In this document: one piece after another, positions 7,105-7,306 of the stretch
How the letters are laid out: every line of letters starts with the position of its first letter
How positions within the stretch are numbered: position 1 is the first letter of the stretch
The notes under the pieces: model-generated
The model's database searches: none
What the model saw: only the letters and a program-made list of their open reading frames with translations
What the model was told of the DNA's origin: nothing
Program-made: the position numbers and the translations under genes
Assembly: GCA_031284085.1 (NCBI GenBank)
Contig: JAITAM010000158.1
Span: forward strand, 1-7,306
Length of the DNA: 7,306 nt
DNA from: Spirochaetaceae bacterium
GTDB taxonomy: Bacteria > Spirochaetota > Spirochaetia > Treponematales > Breznakiellaceae
Direction: 5' to 3'

Positions 7105-7306
7105 GTCTGGGATTTTGCCTTGAAAATCTAGACGGCGGTGTCAAAAATCTAGACGGTGATGTTAGAAATCCAGACGGCAGTGTTAAAAATCTAGACGATT
7201 GCCTTGAAAATCTGGACAGCTGCTCTAGAAATCCAGATTGTGGCATTGAAAATCTAGACGGTGGGTCAAAAAGCCTGACGGTGGCACTGAAAATCTAGAC
7301 GGTAGC
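7105..7306. repeat. 21-bp tandem array running off the right edge
   Basis: The consensus is roughly AATCTAGACGGYGGTGTTRAA. Unit marks (the A of ATCTAGAC or its variants) fall at 7126, 7147, 7168, 7189, 7210, 7231, 7252, 7272 and 7293, with a degenerate earlier unit at 7105. Spacing is exactly 21 bp except for one 20-bp step before 7272. The plus strand reads as a heptad (V/L-K/E-N-L-D-G-G) and the minus strand as RFLTPPS-like heptads. The plus frame meets a stop upstream at 7080-7082 and a TAG at 7296-7298 after the one-base loss. The minus frame meets a TAG at 7295-7297. Neither strand has a supported start, so I see no real gene. Each unit carries a short A tract in the same phase. Confidence 0.9.

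Noticed and set aside
6917..7246. Minus-strand 109-codon ORF across the 21-bp array and the hairpin
   Set aside because: Its ATG lies inside a repeat unit with no ribosome binding site, the frame starts just after a stop in the array, and it crosses two unrelated repeat types and a perfect stem-loop. The open frame is explained by the 21-bp period.

Overview
The window looks like chromosomal DNA from a treponeme (spirochaete), probably of the oral or host-associated type. This rests on the moderate-GC coding style, a periplasmic oligopeptide-binding protein without a lipobox, GTG starts with strong Shine-Dalgarno sites, and a long non-coding minisatellite tract. The genus call is inference; no search was possible.

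Layout. Positions 1-147 may be the 3' end of a gene entering from the left. A conserved-looking helical protein of unknown function (189-1571) and an OppA-type peptide-binding protein (1719-3347) follow on the same strand and probably form one transcription unit. Their junction carries a tandem duplication of about 134 bp (1497-1765). It copies the 3' end of the first gene together with the ribosome binding site and signal-peptide start of the second, leaving a chimeric 40-codon mini-ORF (1584-1706) between them. A 331-bp gene-free stretch then separates this block from a large DUF1156-type, Zn-ribbon-bearing DNA methyltransferase (3679-6453). That gene is visibly richer in G+C than the 5' genes and looks like accessory, defence-type DNA.

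The rest (6454-7306) has no gene I can support. It holds two different minisatellites: an array of 84-bp units (five full units and a shortened sixth) that can fold into two competing hairpins, then two diverged units, one with a perfect 11-bp stem, and then a 21-bp array that runs off the right edge. Both periods are whole multiples of two helical turns (21 and 84 = 4 x 21).

How the parts relate. The first two genes pair a cytoplasmic protein of unknown role with periplasmic peptide capture; no permease or ATPase gene is present here. The methyltransferase belongs to a family that usually sits beside DUF499 ATPases and helicases in anti-phage islands. Here it has a core-type transport gene upstream and repeats downstream, so within this window it stands alone. 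The features most worth follow-up are the isolated methyltransferase, the bistable 84-bp array beside it, and the duplication with a T8/T7 difference at the oppA start.
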